A stretch of DNA of 64,000 nt from NCBI GenBank assembly GCA_964532465.1, contig CAZHHX010000003.1:62001-126000 (forward strand), given 5' to 3'. Made by a program: the position numbers and the translations under genes. This DNA is from JAPLKB01 sp964532465. Lineage in GTDB: Bacteria; Desulfobacterota; Syntrophorhabdia; Syntrophorhabdales; Syntrophorhabdaceae. Under the pieces are notes generated by a model, which was not told the DNA's origin, searched no databases, and saw only the letters and a list, made by a program, of their open reading frames with translations. Shown here in pieces: positions 1 through 9,254 of the stretch (within the stretch, counting starts at the first letter, position 1; the number at the start of each line of letters is the position of its first letter).

Positions 1-1002
1 ATCGAAATGGCGAAAAGTGAGGATGAGCTGGCAGCGGCGGCAGCGGAGTTTAAAAAAGCAACTGAGTTTGCACCAACCATGACAGCCGCCTGGTACAACC
101 TGGGATCGGTTCAGTCTAAAATGGGACTGCTGAAGGATGCTATCGCCAGCTATCGCCGTTATCTGGTCCTGGTACCCAAAGCCGATGACGCACGGCTGGT
201 CAACGATGAAATTATCAAGCTTGAGTACAGGCTGGAGAGAATCGAGAAAGTGGCGGAATTAGCCGGTGTCTGGATTATCGGAACGACTCAGTTTACCATT
301 TCAATAAATAATGCAGAGTTCGTTGCCAAGGGCAGTGTAGGGACTGACGGAATAACGGTGATCAGCGACGGGGGTTTATTGGTAGGGAAACAGGGGAGGA
401 CACCCAGGGGCAACAGTGAGATGATATTCAAGGGGAGAATAGATGGGCTATCCATCAAGGGCATGCGTTACAGAGGCCCATTTACGGAGGGAGTCTCGAA
501 CTGCACGATACCCGGTGATCAGAGTGAGTTTACAGGCACTGTCAGCGAAGATGGTAATCGCATTGCTCTCAATTTTCAAAAAGGTTTATATCAGGCAGAC
601 AGGGATGCCGGGCTTTTCTTCGGTCTGGATTCATGCACTGGTGTAACAAAAACAGGCGATATGCCCGGGACATACGTCCTCACGAGACACGGCGGGGTTC
701 AGGGCAAAACAGATTCGGCTGGGAAAAAACTTAAAAATGACATTGGCCTCGTGGGGATGAAAATATCGGAAACAGATACTCAACTCGTTGCTGATGTTTT
801 GCAAGGCATGCCGGCTGCCGAAGCTGGGATTAAGATTGGCGACCGTGTTCTGAAGGTAGACGGGAAAGATACCAGTGGTTTGACCAGTCAGCAATTGGTA
901 GGATTGATTCGAGGAAAAGCTGGTTCCACGGTGACCATTGAGGTGGAACGCCAGGGTGAAACAAAACCGCTGAGTTTTACCATAGTCAGGAAGGCTCAGT
1001 AA
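1..1002 (+). CDS. TPR and PDZ domain protein, 5'-truncated by window edge
   Basis: The frame is open from base 1, and the first codons (I-E-M-A-K-S) align with V-E-M-A-K-S inside the next gene, so the ATG at 7 is internal and the true start lies outside the window. Seen: a TPR-like pair of helices (residues about 5-65 from the ATG at 7), a central beta-rich segment without a recognised family, and a C-terminal PDZ domain (about 245-325). The PDZ has the carboxylate-loop region around G-L-V-G-M and a typical A-G-I-K-I-G-D-R-V core. PDZ domains of this kind bind C-termini of partner proteins in the envelope. The paralogue downstream has a signal peptide, so export is likely here too. Specific function unknown. 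Confidence 0.75.
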   Translation: MEMAKSEDELAAAAAEFKKATEFAPTMTAAWYNLGSVQSKMGLLKDAIASYRRYLVLVPKADDARLVNDEIIKLEYRLERIEKVAELAGVWIIGTTQFTISINNAEFVAKGSVGTDGITVISDGGLLVGKQGRTPRGNSEMIFKGRIDGLSIKGMRYRGPFTEGVSNCTIPGDQSEFTGTVSEDGNRIALNFQKGLYQADRDAGLFFGLDSCTGVTKTGDMPGTYVLTRHGGVQGKTDSAGKKLKNDIGLVGMKISETDTQLVADVLQGMPAAEAGIKIGDRVLKVDGKDTSGLTSQQLVGLIRGKAGSTVTIEVERQGETKPLSFTIVRKAQ

Positions 1003-1059
1003 CCCATTTAGATGGAGCCGCCCCTTAAAGATCTTAATGGGCAGATTGGAGAATAGAAA

Positions 1060-1896
1060 ATGAATCGAAGACAGATTGAATGCTTGATCGGTATGGTGAT
1101 ATTGATAACCTGGGTCTCAGTAACACTGGCGGGAACCGTGCCCGAGGAAGCGAGACGTTACATGGCGCGGGGGATTGCCGCAGTTGAGATGGCGAAGTCA
1201 CCCGGTGATTATGCTCTTGCAGTGAAAGAGTTCGAGCAGGCAGCCAAATTGGCGCCGGATTGGCCGTTGATTTATTACAACCTGGGAAGCGTGCAGTCAA
1301 AAGCCGGGGACTATGTTTATGCCATGAAAAACTTCCAGCGCTATCTGGAACTGGCGCCGCGATCGCCGGATGCTGCAAAGGTACAGGAGGAGATTTTTAA
1401 GCTGGAATACCGGCGCGATCGCGAGAAACTGGCTGCGACACTTGCCGGTAACTGGATTGCCACGAACGGCCAAACATTCAAGCTTGTGCTGGATGGGTCG
1501 AGACTGCAGTTAACGAGAGCCGAGCAGCAGAGTGACGATATCCTTACCATCAAGTCGATGGGTACCCACACCGGCGCGATGACGGACTTCGGGCCCTTGA
1601 TTTTCTTCGGTACACTGGTTGGCGATAAAATTTCCGGTCAGTGTCTTCAGGAGGCCGGGAAAAGTTCGGGTTACTGTGATATACCGGAACGCAAAGGCAA
1701 CTTCGAAGGTACTGTCGACATTGCTTCCGGACAGATGCGTATTGTCTACAACAGGGTGACGCTTGAGTTCCTGATGGAGTTCAGGTCATTTTTGTCGTCT
1801 GAACTGGTTTGCAGGCAGACCAACAGGAAGGAGACACCAGGTTATGTGCTCGAACTGAAACGTGATCCCCATTCTCCGGCCCAGACCGGCAAGTAG
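1060..1896 (+). CDS. exported TPR protein, paralogue of the upstream gene without PDZ
   Basis: 278 residues. The N-terminus has a basic start and a hydrophobic stretch (residues 8-24) ending in L-A-G, a plausible Sec signal peptide. TPR-like helices follow (about 45-110), with Y-N-L-G-S-V-Q-S-K nearly identical to the preceding protein, then a beta-rich domain of the same kind starting near L-A-G-N-W-I. It ends where the upstream paralogue continues into its PDZ domain. The two genes are 57 bases apart on one strand, so they look like a tandem duplication in one transcript. Substrate and role unknown. Confidence 0.7.
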   Translation: MNRRQIECLIGMVILITWVSVTLAGTVPEEARRYMARGIAAVEMAKSPGDYALAVKEFEQAAKLAPDWPLIYYNLGSVQSKAGDYVYAMKNFQRYLELAPRSPDAAKVQEEIFKLEYRRDREKLAATLAGNWIATNGQTFKLVLDGSRLQLTRAEQQSDDILTIKSMGTHTGAMTDFGPLIFFGTLVGDKISGQCLQEAGKSSGYCDIPERKGNFEGTVDIASGQMRIVYNRVTLEFLMEFRSFLSSELVCRQTNRKETPGYVLELKRDPHSPAQTGK

Positions 1897-2274
1897 GTCC
1901 GGCTGTATCTCCGGTACTTACAACTTATCAAATATGATAATAGTACATAACATCTCTATATTCATTTTCATCTCTAATCAATCCAGTGAAAAACAATGCT
2001 CAACACCTCCATAACACCGGGGGAGGGGTGAAAACTCAACAGATATGATATAAAATATAGGGAAACTGGGCTTCCCATATTACCCAAATGAATCCCGTCT
2101 TCCCGATTTATTATCCATAGTGAACACAATTTTGTTATCATATTAAACATACTGACTTTACGAATATCACAGTTGGTGTTCCGAGATCTTTTGAACTTGA
2201 TGATCAAGTATGAAAATATTAAGCAAAGTACCTCACTTTCATTGACACATTCCGCTAATTAATATCTCTTAATC
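1897..2274. other. AT-rich intergenic region between convergent genes
   Basis: 378 bases between the plus-strand TPR gene and the 3' end of the defence operon. A short CCGG...CCGG hairpin lies just after the TPR gene stop but has no T-run. I see no supported gene or RNA; the small minus-strand open frame here has no recognisable protein features. It may mark one edge of the defence island. Confidence 0.5.
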
Positions 2275-3012
2275 TTATCCTAAATTGATTACCAGATCCT
2301 TTCCTAATCTAATACCAGCAACATTGCATGCTAATCGAATTATGTTTTGAATACTTTTTTTGCTCTCATGTACATCAATGTACCATCCAGGCGAAATTTC
2401 CCGCCAATATTTTCTATTGTCCCAAAAATCCGGACGCTCAGGAAACAACTCGCCTGGAGACCGTCCTAAATATCGTCGTGAAGTTCCATGTTCTATTTCA
2501 GGGGACGAGAATTTCTCAAAAAAGCTCTGGTCTTGTTCCTGGAATTTTAGGAAAACACTTGCCAGCACATCAAGTGAAGATTTCTTATGAAATGTTTCAT
2601 CATTAAATATAAAACCATACGATTCAAGTTCGCCCGAGGTTGAACCACTGGAAGGCGGATTGTTTTTCAGCGGCATAATCTCTTGGAATTTTTCCGATTC
2701 CCTAATGGAAGGCGATCGACTTGTGCGTTTTTTGCGTTCCTTATTGTCCAGTTCTTCCATAATACTGCCCAATTCTGTTTTCAATAATGAAATCACAGTC
2801 TTTATATCCTCGGCATCTTTCTGCTCGGAAATCAATCTGATCTTGGTGCTTCTTAAATCATCAGGCACAGGGATACCGCCTCTTTCTAACTGTCGAATGG
2901 CATCATTAATGACCACAAGTTGTCTGTCTGCATGATTTGAGGGAATGCTTGTTTTGAGGGTATTCACTAAATCTCTGAGCCTGTTTATCAAATCTTTAGC
3001 CTGATCCATCAT
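2275..3012 (-). CDS. unknown defence-operon protein with weakly SeqA-like C-terminus
   Basis: 245 residues, the last gene of the defence operon, 143 bases after the DndE-HerA gene. An AGGAGG box lies about 13 bases before the start; ATG at 3012 or 3009 could be used. Seen: a helical, probably coiled-coil N-terminal half (about 1-95), a low-complexity polar linker (about 95-130) and a compact C-terminal domain (about 175-245) containing R-R-Y-L, S-P-G-W-Y-I-D-V-H-E-S-K-K and an A-G-I-R-L-G-K-D end. The order R-x-Y, then a P-G-x-W/Y-x-I patch, then a K-containing helix resembles the hemimethylated-DNA-binding domain of SeqA. The match is by eye and weak. Possible role: methylation-state reader or effector of the operon. 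Confidence 0.55.
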   Translation of the reverse strand: MMDQAKDLINRLRDLVNTLKTSIPSNHADRQLVVINDAIRQLERGGIPVPDDLRSTKIRLISEQKDAEDIKTVISLLKTELGSIMEELDNKERKKRTSRSPSIRESEKFQEIMPLKNNPPSSGSTSGELESYGFIFNDETFHKKSSLDVLASVFLKFQEQDQSFFEKFSSPEIEHGTSRRYLGRSPGELFPERPDFWDNRKYWREISPGWYIDVHESKKSIQNIIRLACNVAGIRLGKDLVINLG

Positions 3013-3155
3013 CGTATTTACCTAACCTCCTGAAAAAATTATTAATTTGCATTGTATAAGTTTTATAGCCAGTTTTTCCCTTACCTCTACTTTTAATAGT
3101 CATTGCATTAATACTTTTTCTGGCTTATCTTGTTCAACTACCAAATATACCCCGG

Positions 3156-4682
3156 CTAATAACTCTTGTAGAACGCCTCTGCCGTGAATTTCACGAACTC
3201 TTCTGTTTTTTCCGGACTCCGAGTAATAGCTTGCCAAGGCTCTAATCGTGCAATCTCTGTCTGTAGATCTCTTGCTGTTCTTGAGCTGCATCCCAAAATA
3301 TCCTGGACCGAGCCGACAGATACACCCTCACATTGAAAAATAAAGGCGAATTCAAGCAGTTCCTGAAAATTGAAAAACTTCTGTTCATAGTCGTTAGGTG
3401 ACTGGCTTGCAAAGAAGACCACTACACCCTTTGATCGTCCTTCCCGGATGATCTTTTGCAGAAAGATATTTTTCTGATTTAGATAATTATGGGCCTCATC
3501 AATAACAAGGATCGTCCTGATTGTTCGTTTATTGTCTTTAATGGGACTGTCGGGAAGGGTTGCCATCTCTTTATATAGCCGCTCGATGACAAGATATGCC
3601 ACAAGCTCTTTCAATACTGGCATGACATGGAGGTCTATCAGCATTGTGCGGGTGGAGAGGCGATCTATGGGAGGCATTTCGGTTCCATGTCTCCAGAAAA
3701 GATCAAAATCTGCCAGATCGCGTAATACTTCAATAAGGCTGTCATCTTTTTTATTATCATCTTCATACATCCTCAAAGCAATCTGGAGGACGTCATGAAA
3801 GTCCGGGTATGGCGCCGAAGAGCCTGCACGCATTGTATATGCCGCCCGAATAGCCTCCGTCAAAGCGCCTTTTTGTACTACCCCGAGCTTGCTGTTTATG
3901 GAGGCAAAGCTTTCAGCCTTTTCCCTGGCGGAGACGTTGATTGTTTGCTCATCATAGGATGGGAGGATGAATGGATTAACGGGCAAATTCTCTCCTCCTT
4001 GCAGAAGGCGAAAAGGTTGCACTCTGGCCGTATCAATAAAACGGATATTTTCGACTACATCACCTTTATAATCAAAGTAGATAAAGTTCGTCTGATAGTC
4101 TGACTGGATTCTTATGTCGGTAAGTATTTTGAGCAAAAACTGAGTTTTCCCGACCCCGGGTTTTCCCATAATCGCCAAATGTGAGTTCGCATGTTTTGCA
4201 GTATTGTTAAGTTCCATAACCAGTTCATTTTTCTGTAAAAGTGTCTTACCTATGAATATATCGAAGCTATGGCCGAGCCCTTCACGACGTCCCGAGAACT
4301 CAACAAAGCCCAGGAGACGGTTAAACAGGCTGTCAATGTTGTGTCCGCATTCTTGATAGATTTGCCCAAACATCTCGGCTCCGTGATCAATATGGTTCTT
4401 TATAATGGATCTGTTTGAGAAAAACTCATCTTCCTCAATACCCGGCTTTTTGTAAACATAAGAAATAAGAGAACGGACAAAAACCTCATCCTCGCTGATA
4501 AAGGTAGGTCGTTTCATTTCACCTCCTCCAAAATTGAGGCTCTCGGGTACATCAGGTCCGTCCTTGATAAGCGATAGAGCAAATGCTATCCGGGCAAGAG
4601 TAAATTTCTCAAGTTTGGTTTCAAATCGTAAGGCGCTTAATATTTCGTCCGCATTATTTGATGTATAAAGACGGTCTGCCAT
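3156..4682 (-). CDS. DndE-HerA fusion: DNA-binding DndE domain plus HerA/FtsK-type ATPase
   Basis: 508 residues, about four times the length of ordinary DndE. Residues 1-125 match DndE: T-S-N-N-A-D-E-I-L, a R-I-A-F-A-L-S-L helix, a G-G-G-E-M-K-R-P-T segment and a terminal H-I-D-H-G-A. Residues 160-508 form a HerA/FtsK-like motor: Walker A G-K-P-G-V-G-K-T (173-180), F-D-Y-K-G-D strand (203-208), Walker B I-L-V-I-D-E-A-H (391-398), a probable arginine finger R-E-G-R-S-K-G (413-419) and a sensor S-Q-S-P. In Dnd systems DndE binds nicked DNA, and DptH/DndH is a HerA-like ATPase of the restriction arm, so the fusion joins two functions usually on separate chains. It begins 3 bases after dndD. Confidence 0.85.
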   Translation of the reverse strand: MADRLYTSNNADEILSALRFETKLEKFTLARIAFALSLIKDGPDVPESLNFGGGEMKRPTFISEDEVFVRSLISYVYKKPGIEEDEFFSNRSIIKNHIDHGAEMFGQIYQECGHNIDSLFNRLLGFVEFSGRREGLGHSFDIFIGKTLLQKNELVMELNNTAKHANSHLAIMGKPGVGKTQFLLKILTDIRIQSDYQTNFIYFDYKGDVVENIRFIDTARVQPFRLLQGGENLPVNPFILPSYDEQTINVSAREKAESFASINSKLGVVQKGALTEAIRAAYTMRAGSSAPYPDFHDVLQIALRMYEDDNKKDDSLIEVLRDLADFDLFWRHGTEMPPIDRLSTRTMLIDLHVMPVLKELVAYLVIERLYKEMATLPDSPIKDNKRTIRTILVIDEAHNYLNQKNIFLQKIIREGRSKGVVVFFASQSPNDYEQKFFNFQELLEFAFIFQCEGVSVGSVQDILGCSSRTARDLQTEIARLEPWQAITRSPEKTEEFVKFTAEAFYKSY

Positions 4683-4685
4683 AGT

Positions 4686-6680
4686 TCATTTCTCCCAAAA
4701 ATAACCTTCTTTGATGGTTGTCAACTCTTGCCGCTGGTCAAATTCTAAGCTGGCCGCTCCACTGAGATGCGGTTTGAGGGCACGGTAATAATCATTATCA
4801 ATCTCTGTGTCTGTTGAGAGAATCACCACCTGCTCACCGGCATTCGGGAAGTAATTGTTCACAATATTGTCCCGGTGTGCGCTATCCAGGCGGGATAGAG
4901 GCGTATCAATGATGATCGGGAGTTTTACCTGACTTGTTTGAGCCAGCCCCCAGAGAAGCGATACAGCAAATATCTCCTTTTCCCCTGCAGACAAGGCAGA
5001 CTTCCGAATCTCATGTCCGTTACGGTCAACTATTTTTACTTCATAGGTCTTGTCGTCTATAGAGATGTCCTTAATAAGTCCGCTTCGGCTGGATAAAAGC
5101 CTATACATCTCAAACGTTTTTTCCTGCAACAGATGGACCTTGTTCTTGCGCAAGCGGACGATGAATTGGTTGAGGATATTGGCTATAGCGTCACACTCCT
5201 GGATAAAATCTGCTTTTTCCTTTGATACGTTGTGTTTTTCATAAAGTTTTTCGATTTCCACTTCGATATCTTTGATTCTTTTCTGGAGGTAAAGTATCTC
5301 CTCTTCTACAAGCCTTAGCTGTTCTGTCTTTCTACCAATCTGTGTGGAACATCCTTCGATCTCGGCCTGAAGTTGCTCGAAGAGTTCCCGTTCCGAGTCA
5401 GCATGAATACCGGCCTGCATCAGTCCCTCAAACTGCCGGACCTGTGCCTCCAATTCCTGCTTCTCTTCAAAAAGAGGTCTGAGTTGAAATATATTACTTG
5501 CCTCCATCGTCTCCATCTTGTTTAACACACGCGCAGCATCGCGGTCTGATAAACCCAGTATCCTGATAACATCTGTTTTGGAATCGCCTTCTTTCAAGAG
5601 ACGGAAAATTCTACGCTCCAGCTCTTCCATTTTTTCAGCGGAAAGTTTTTCCCGGTAAATGGGCTCAGGTTCTTCAACAACTCTCACAATCCTCTTTGAG
5701 AGAACAGCAGCGTGCTCCTTGATTGCCTCACTGCTTGCAGATTCCCTTTCAATTTCTATCTGTCGTCGAATTTCATCAAAGAGCTGACCGGCAATACTGA
5801 ATGGCAACACTTTCTCGCATAGAGTCCGAATCTCGCTTTCAACCTTTGTAAGCCTGTTAGCAGCAAAGATACGTTTTTTCTCACGCTCCCGCAATGCCTC
5901 TCGTGATTCAGGTGTGGTATGGAATGTTGCCTCGAAGCGTTTTTTTGCTTCTTCAAGCTCTGTCTTGAATGTTTCCAGTTCATCTGAGATCGATTCCCGC
6001 TCCTGATTTTTCCGGTTGAGTTTGCTTTTTTCTTTTTTCAATTCGCTCTGTTTGAACTCAAGGTCTTCGTCGGTTATTTCCACGAACCCTTTCCTTTCTT
6101 CCTGTTTGATGTACAGTACATCGCTGGAAAGTTGCGTGATATATTGGATACCAAGGGCAGCTTCCAGGGATGATTTCAGGCGAACCTCCGAATGATCGTC
6201 AGCAGCTATCTCCTGTATCTTTTCACCATCAAAAAAGAAAAACTGAGTAATGCCGGGCGGGATGGCAGCCCGTATAAAATTCTGCCATATTTCCTGGTTC
6301 TGCACTGATACACGCTTGCTGTCTTTTACCACAACCAGCCTTTCTGTCATGTCTCTGGGTTTAGGGTCAACGGCAGTTCCGGCAGTCCAGGAACGTTTGA
6401 CTACGAGTTCCGAGAGATCATCCATCTCGATAATCAGTTCAAAGGATACGCTGAAATTCCCCTTTGCCTTTTCGCGGCGGTTAATATGTTTGACAATCTC
6501 ATCTGTTTTGGCACCATAAAGACAGAAGTTTATGGCCTCCATGATTGAGGTTTTGCCAGCACCATTCATGCCGCCGATAAGAAAGATACTGTGGCCGCCT
6601 TCCTCGGTAAAGGGAAATACAATGTCTGTGATAAACTGGAAGGACTTATAATTTTCAATAGTAAGCTTTCGGAATCTCAT
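4686..6680 (-). CDS. dndD: DndD-like SMC-type ATPase
   Basis: 664 residues, the usual DndD length. Walker A G-M-N-G-A-G-K-T-S (37-45) follows the N-terminal F-R-K-L-T-I-E-N-Y strand. The F-F-F-D-G-E-K-I motif typical of DndD lies near 150-160. Long coiled-coil arms run through the middle (about 200-520), with a signature L-S-A-G-E-K-E and Walker B L-P-I-I-I-D-T-P near the C-terminus. DndD is an SMC/Rad50-like ATPase of DNA phosphorothioation systems, thought to alter DNA structure during sulfur insertion. Here no sulfur-transfer partners (DndA, DndC) are in the window, so its role may differ. The start overlaps the 64-residue gene by 4 bases. Confidence 0.88.
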   Translation of the reverse strand: MRFRKLTIENYKSFQFITDIVFPFTEEGGHSIFLIGGMNGAGKTSIMEAINFCLYGAKTDEIVKHINRREKAKGNFSVSFELIIEMDDLSELVVKRSWTAGTAVDPKPRDMTERLVVVKDSKRVSVQNQEIWQNFIRAAIPPGITQFFFFDGEKIQEIAADDHSEVRLKSSLEAALGIQYITQLSSDVLYIKQEERKGFVEITDEDLEFKQSELKKEKSKLNRKNQERESISDELETFKTELEEAKKRFEATFHTTPESREALREREKKRIFAANRLTKVESEIRTLCEKVLPFSIAGQLFDEIRRQIEIERESASSEAIKEHAAVLSKRIVRVVEEPEPIYREKLSAEKMEELERRIFRLLKEGDSKTDVIRILGLSDRDAARVLNKMETMEASNIFQLRPLFEEKQELEAQVRQFEGLMQAGIHADSERELFEQLQAEIEGCSTQIGRKTEQLRLVEEEILYLQKRIKDIEVEIEKLYEKHNVSKEKADFIQECDAIANILNQFIVRLRKNKVHLLQEKTFEMYRLLSSRSGLIKDISIDDKTYEVKIVDRNGHEIRKSALSAGEKEIFAVSLLWGLAQTSQVKLPIIIDTPLSRLDSAHRDNIVNNYFPNAGEQVVILSTDTEIDNDYYRALKPHLSGAASLEFDQRQELTTIKEGYFWEK

Positions 6681-6871
6681 GATCGCCCCTCGGACTCCTC
6701 GGGGGTTTTGCTTTTGAGGATTTCCCGTAGCGCATCATAAACGCCAGTGCGGCGATCCTTGAATTCGTACTCCTGGACAGTGTCCAAAAGCTTCAGCACC
6801 TTTTCATGGCTAATTGCCTGCTGCCCGCAAAGCTCCTCCAATAACTTCTTATCTTCGTCGGATATTTTCAT
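6677..6871 (-). CDS. small defence-operon protein (64 residues)
   Basis: A charged, mostly helical protein with no signal peptide or membrane segment. It overlaps RhuM upstream and DndD downstream by 4 bases each, so translational coupling is very likely and the frame is real. The C-terminal part (E-F-K-D-R-R-T-G-V-Y-D-A-L-R-E-I-L) looks like an amphipathic helix that could dock on DndD. I believe similar small proteins sit before dndD in other modification clusters, but I cannot confirm that here. Function unknown. Confidence 0.7.
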   Translation of the reverse strand: MKISDEDKKLLEELCGQQAISHEKVLKLLDTVQEYEFKDRRTGVYDALREILKSKTPEESEGRS

Positions 6872-7914
6872 GATTTTTTGCCTTTCCTGCCATCTGTAAG
6901 TTTCTTAATGGTTTTGTCAAAATCTGATTCTTTCCGGTCCTGTGCCTCAATCTGCTTACCATAGAACTTGCTGTACTCGCCTTCTGCCGTCTCCACGGCC
7001 ATTTCATGGGATATTTGACCTGCATGGCTGAGGATAGCCCTCTCGTTTAAATTCAAAAAGGCATCCAGTTTTTTGATCCAGTCTCGCATATGCATGGGAA
7101 TGCGCCGCATCGCCTGGCCTTCGGCGAAGACAAGATACTGTTCCACGAGGTTGTTTAACGCACGGAGTTCATCTTCACCAAGATAATTCTTAGCAATGGT
7201 CACATCAGCCTTGCGGACTTTAGGCCCGCGCCAGTTGGTCAGACCCATGTTTGGTTTGTCGGCATCGGCGCGGCTGTGGATGATCTCTGCTGCTGTCATC
7301 CCCGTAATTGCCCAATGCATTTTGTTCTGTACTGTTTTAAAAAACTCAATACTGATCTCCTGCGTAGGGTCATAATTTACGCTGGTGGCGTATATATCGG
7401 TAATCTTCTGATAGAAGCGCCGCTCAGATGTCCGGATATCCTGAATCCGGCGAAGTAACTCTTCAAAATAATCGAAAGGTCGGTCAGGATTCTTCAACCG
7501 CTCATCGTCAAGTACAAAACCTTTGACAATATACTCCCGCAACTGGCGGGTTGCCCACTGGCGGAAGCGGGTAGCTACATGACTTTTCACCCGATAGCCG
7601 ACGGAGATAATCATGTCCAGATTGTAATAATCAAGAAGGCGTTGGACTTCACGATTCCCTTCGCGTCGAACTGTCAAGTATTTCTTGACAGTTGCCTCCG
7701 GGGCAAGCTCTTCTTCCTCATAAATGCTTTGAATATGGAGACTTACGTTCTGTTTTGTCGTTTGGAAGAGTTCGGCCATAAGCTGTTGGGTGAGCCAGAC
7801 TGTCTCTTCTTCCAACCGCACGTCAATCTTGATCTGACCGTCTTCGGATTCGTAAACAAGAAACTGGCCCTTGCCGGAATTGGGGTAAATATCAGGGGGC
7901 AAGGACTTCTTCAT
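6868..7914 (-). CDS. rhuM: RhuM family protein
   Basis: 348 residues, full length for the family. It has the family N-terminal segment (L-T-Q-Q-L-M-A-E-L-F near residues 40-50, then a helix beginning T-K-Q-N-V-S). The central Y-N-L-D-M-I-I-S-V-G-Y-R-V box is the best-conserved RhuM mark, followed by F-R-Q-W-A-T. The protein was named from a Salmonella pathogenicity island, but most family members sit beside type I restriction genes. Its biochemical activity is not established. Here it lies between hsdS and the dnd-like genes with 4-base overlaps on both sides, so it is an integral member of this operon. Confidence 0.85.
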   Translation of the reverse strand: MKKSLPPDIYPNSGKGQFLVYESEDGQIKIDVRLEEETVWLTQQLMAELFQTTKQNVSLHIQSIYEEEELAPEATVKKYLTVRREGNREVQRLLDYYNLDMIISVGYRVKSHVATRFRQWATRQLREYIVKGFVLDDERLKNPDRPFDYFEELLRRIQDIRTSERRFYQKITDIYATSVNYDPTQEISIEFFKTVQNKMHWAITGMTAAEIIHSRADADKPNMGLTNWRGPKVRKADVTIAKNYLGEDELRALNNLVEQYLVFAEGQAMRRIPMHMRDWIKKLDAFLNLNERAILSHAGQISHEMAVETAEGEYSKFYGKQIEAQDRKESDFDKTIKKLTDGRKGKKS

Positions 7915-9254
7915 GGCTTGGCTGCCTCCTCGATCAGTTTTTCCACGCGTGTTTTGGCTTGTTGGAGAAGGCGTTTGGATTCCTGCTCAGACATGATTGC
8001 TTTCTCGTAAAGCTCTCGCAGTTCTTTCTGGAGTGGTTCCGAAGGTGGCCAGATGAGAAATTTCCGAATATCAAAAGGATAAAGTTCCAGTTGTCCAGAA
8101 CTGCCCCGCTGATGCATTTCCACTTGCATTTGGCCGACCGTACTGTTTAGGTAGAACGACACGTAAGCAGGGTCCAGTGTATCCGACCTGAGAATGGTGA
8201 CATGATTATCGGGCACTGCCAATCCCTCCCTCAAATAGGGCGCAACACGGCCCAGCGTGCCTCTCCCTGTTCCATTCATAAGAATATCACCATAACGAAT
8301 CTGAAAATCAGGGACGGGATTTGGCATTGCAAAACGATTATCTTCCAAAAGCACTCTGTTAGGTTGCACGTGTTTTGAGTTAATGACAGGCAAGCCAGAT
8401 TTGATATAAATGGGCTGAGTTCCACGCTGACAGAATCGCAGGTGGCGAGAAAGCGGTTCGAGCGATATGTCCGCAGGCAATGCTTTCACAAATGCTTTGA
8501 ATTCTGGGAAATAATGTTCTGGGTCTATACGCCGCGATTGCTCCATGTCGCTGAACTGAGCTGTGTAGCCAATGGGTTTCTGAAAAACCAGCTTGTCAAG
8601 CCCGAGTTCTGATTCGAGGAGTTGCTGAGCCTGAGTATAAAGCCTTTCTGCTTGCTTACCGAGTATTCTGGACTGCTTCACTAATTTACTAACTTCTTTC
8701 TCTGAAGCAACAAGATGCTCAGGAAACGGGATTTCTCTAATGTATGTCGGAGCAATATGCGGTTGAGCGCCGCCGTAAGCTCCACGATTCAATAAACGTT
8801 TTCCAATCGAGGAGTTAAGATAAGTTGAAACAAGGTATCCATCTATCAAGGGAGACCGCAAAACGAGAAGATCCGCACAAGCATATATTTCTTGTTCATC
8901 CAATTCAATGCCAATGACGGATGTCTGACCGAAATTAGCGCCAGATCTGGTGATAGTTACGTCACCGAACTCCAGGCGATTACGTGAGATAGTGCCTCTT
9001 AAGTCGTTAGAGGCGAAATGCTTGCTGCTCCAATCGTATGAATTATCTCTATTGTTTTGGGCAAGAAGGACGAGGAGACCATCTTCTGCATATCTTCGTG
9101 TAAACTCAGCGGGGTGCATAACAGAAACTTTATAGGTCTTGAACTTGCTATTGCCACCAGCTTCTTTTGCAGCCAAAAACTCTGGTTTATAAAACTCCGC
9201 ATCAATTCGAGTTAATTCTATAGCAGACAGGTTTATTTCACTCCATACTGCCAC
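7911..9254 (-). CDS. hsdS: type I restriction-modification specificity subunit (HsdS-like)
   Basis: 447 residues with two target-recognition halves. The first half contains R-S-G-A-N-F-G-Q-T and later R-G-A-Y-G-G-A-Q-P-H-I; the second contains M-N-G-T-G-R-G-T-L-G-R and a matching Q-R-G-S-S-G-Q-L. Helical spacers follow each half (about 185-225 and 410-447). Such subunits set the DNA sequence recognised by the partner methylase. The gene starts at the last base of the methylase gene and overlaps rhuM by 4 bases. The N-terminal region before the first recognition domain is long, as in S subunits of single-chain methylase-nuclease systems. Target sequence cannot be predicted. Confidence 0.85.
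   Translation of the reverse strand: MAVWSEINLSAIELTRIDAEFYKPEFLAAKEAGGNSKFKTYKVSVMHPAEFTRRYAEDGLLVLLAQNNRDNSYDWSSKHFASNDLRGTISRNRLEFGDVTITRSGANFGQTSVIGIELDEQEIYACADLLVLRSPLIDGYLVSTYLNSSIGKRLLNRGAYGGAQPHIAPTYIREIPFPEHLVASEKEVSKLVKQSRILGKQAERLYTQAQQLLESELGLDKLVFQKPIGYTAQFSDMEQSRRIDPEHYFPEFKAFVKALPADISLEPLSRHLRFCQRGTQPIYIKSGLPVINSKHVQPNRVLLEDNRFAMPNPVPDFQIRYGDILMNGTGRGTLGRVAPYLREGLAVPDNHVTILRSDTLDPAYVSFYLNSTVGQMQVEMHQRGSSGQLELYPFDIRKFLIWPPSEPLQKELRELYEKAIMSEQESKRLLQQAKTRVEKLIEEAAKP

Noticed and set aside
1974..2207. Minus-strand open frame of 77 codons
   Set aside because: No ribosome site, no recognisable domain, AT-driven composition. Treated as non-coding.
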